The translations under genes were made by a program, and so were the position numbers. A stretch of 6,818 nucleotides of DNA from Myxococcales bacterium. Lineage in GTDB: Bacteria > Myxococcota > Polyangia > HGW-17 > SLPX01. Shown here in pieces: positions 6,420 through 6,818 of this stretch (position 1 is its first letter; the number at the start of each line of letters is the position of its first letter). The stretch lies in NCBI GenBank assembly GCA_007131745.1, contig SLPX01000108.1:1-6818 (forward strand), read 5' to 3'. Below the pieces are notes generated by a model. That model searched no databases. It was not told the origin of the DNA and worked only from the letters and a program-made list of their open reading frames with translations.

Positions 6420-6818
6420 TTAAACAAAATCCCTTTTTCTGAAAACCGCTGTTGCCATCAACATGACCACGCTTCCATAAAACAAACCGTAAGCTGTAGC
6501 TCTGCCCAAGTAAAGCCAGTTTACAAATTCATCATGTATTGAAACCCACCTCCCCTGGACCGCTGCGCCGCTCACGTTAAACAAGTTCAAATCAGGAATC
6601 AGCCACATAACGGATTGCACAAACCATCGCAACCATTCATCGCCCAGGCGGGGAATAAACATCTCGATTTCCGGAGTCAACCTGCCCACAATGAAAACAA
6701 GAACAGTAAACAAACCCGAAAGAAAAGGGCTGGAGAAGGACGAAAAAAAGAGGGCCACCGCAGATATCACCAAAACTTCCACAAAATAAAGCCATATCGC
6801 CTTTACCAGCACAATCCG
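6420..6818 (-). CDS. ABC-2 type transporter permease, C-terminal fragment
   Basis: The frame is open through the right edge, so the N-terminal part is missing; 132 residues and the TAA stop (6422-6420) are visible. There are hydrophobic helices at about 8-28, 30-47 and 103-123 of the fragment. Between the second and last lies a less hydrophobic segment with an IPDLNLFNVSG stretch. The end reads TAVFRKRDFV, the FxxRDF-type finish seen in many ABC-2 permeases. In such systems the permease pairs with a cytoplasmic ATPase to export a substrate or act mechanically on the envelope. The ATPase gene is not in the window and would be expected upstream, beyond the right edge. A GTG at 6812 is in frame but starts inside a conserved region, so it is not taken as the true start. 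The substrate cannot be deduced. Confidence 0.75.
   Translation of the reverse strand, partial: RIVLVKAIWLYFVEVLVISAVALFFSSFSSPFLSGLFTVLVFIVGRLTPEIEMFIPRLGDEWLRWFVQSVMWLIPDLNLFNVSGAAVQGRWVSIHDEFVNWLYLGRATAYGLFYGSVVMLMATAVFRKRDFV

Overview
The window carries seven protein-coding genes and no RNA genes, insertion sequences or CRISPR arrays. The clues to the host are indirect. Base composition looks moderate (about half G+C). There is a large acidic, cysteine-rich repeat protein, a PKD-like lipoprotein with extra cysteines, a DUF2723 glycosyltransferase and a sigma-54 response regulator. This mix resembles the predatory or marine 'deltaproteobacterial' lineages (Myxococcota, Bradymonadota and relatives). 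That is an inference from gene style, not from a marker gene.

Layout from left to right: (1) 1-549, plus strand, the C-terminal end of a cysteine-rich modular protein with an exact 111-bp direct repeat at a 423-bp period. (2) 593-1309, minus strand, the nucleotide-exchange co-chaperone GrpE, converging on gene 1, with its own candidate promoter. (3) 1422-3338, minus strand, a polytopic DUF2723 (TMEM260-like, GT-C type) membrane protein upstream of grpE in the same direction. (4) 3451-5034, plus strand, a full-length sigma-54-dependent response regulator (receiver, AAA+, Fis-type helix-turn-helix), divergent from gene 3 across 112 bp. (5) 5048-5545, minus strand, a small predicted lipoprotein with one PKD/Ig-like domain, converging on gene 4 with only 13 bp between stop codons. 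(6) 5622-6371, minus strand, a membrane-anchored helical-repeat protein that appears to use a TTG start. (7) 6420 to the right edge, minus strand, the C-terminal part of an ABC-2 type transporter permease.

Genes 7, 6 and perhaps 5 run in the same direction with gaps of 48 and 76 bp. They look like the distal part of an ABC-transporter operon whose ATPase would lie beyond the right edge. The regulator has no histidine kinase next to it, and grpE has no dnaK, dnaJ or hrcA within the window. Nothing here is a clearly new system. The best leads are the recently duplicated cysteine-rich module, the unusual receiver/sigma-54 pairing in the regulator, and the permease/anchored-repeat/lipoprotein cluster. 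All intergenic gaps are under 120 bp.
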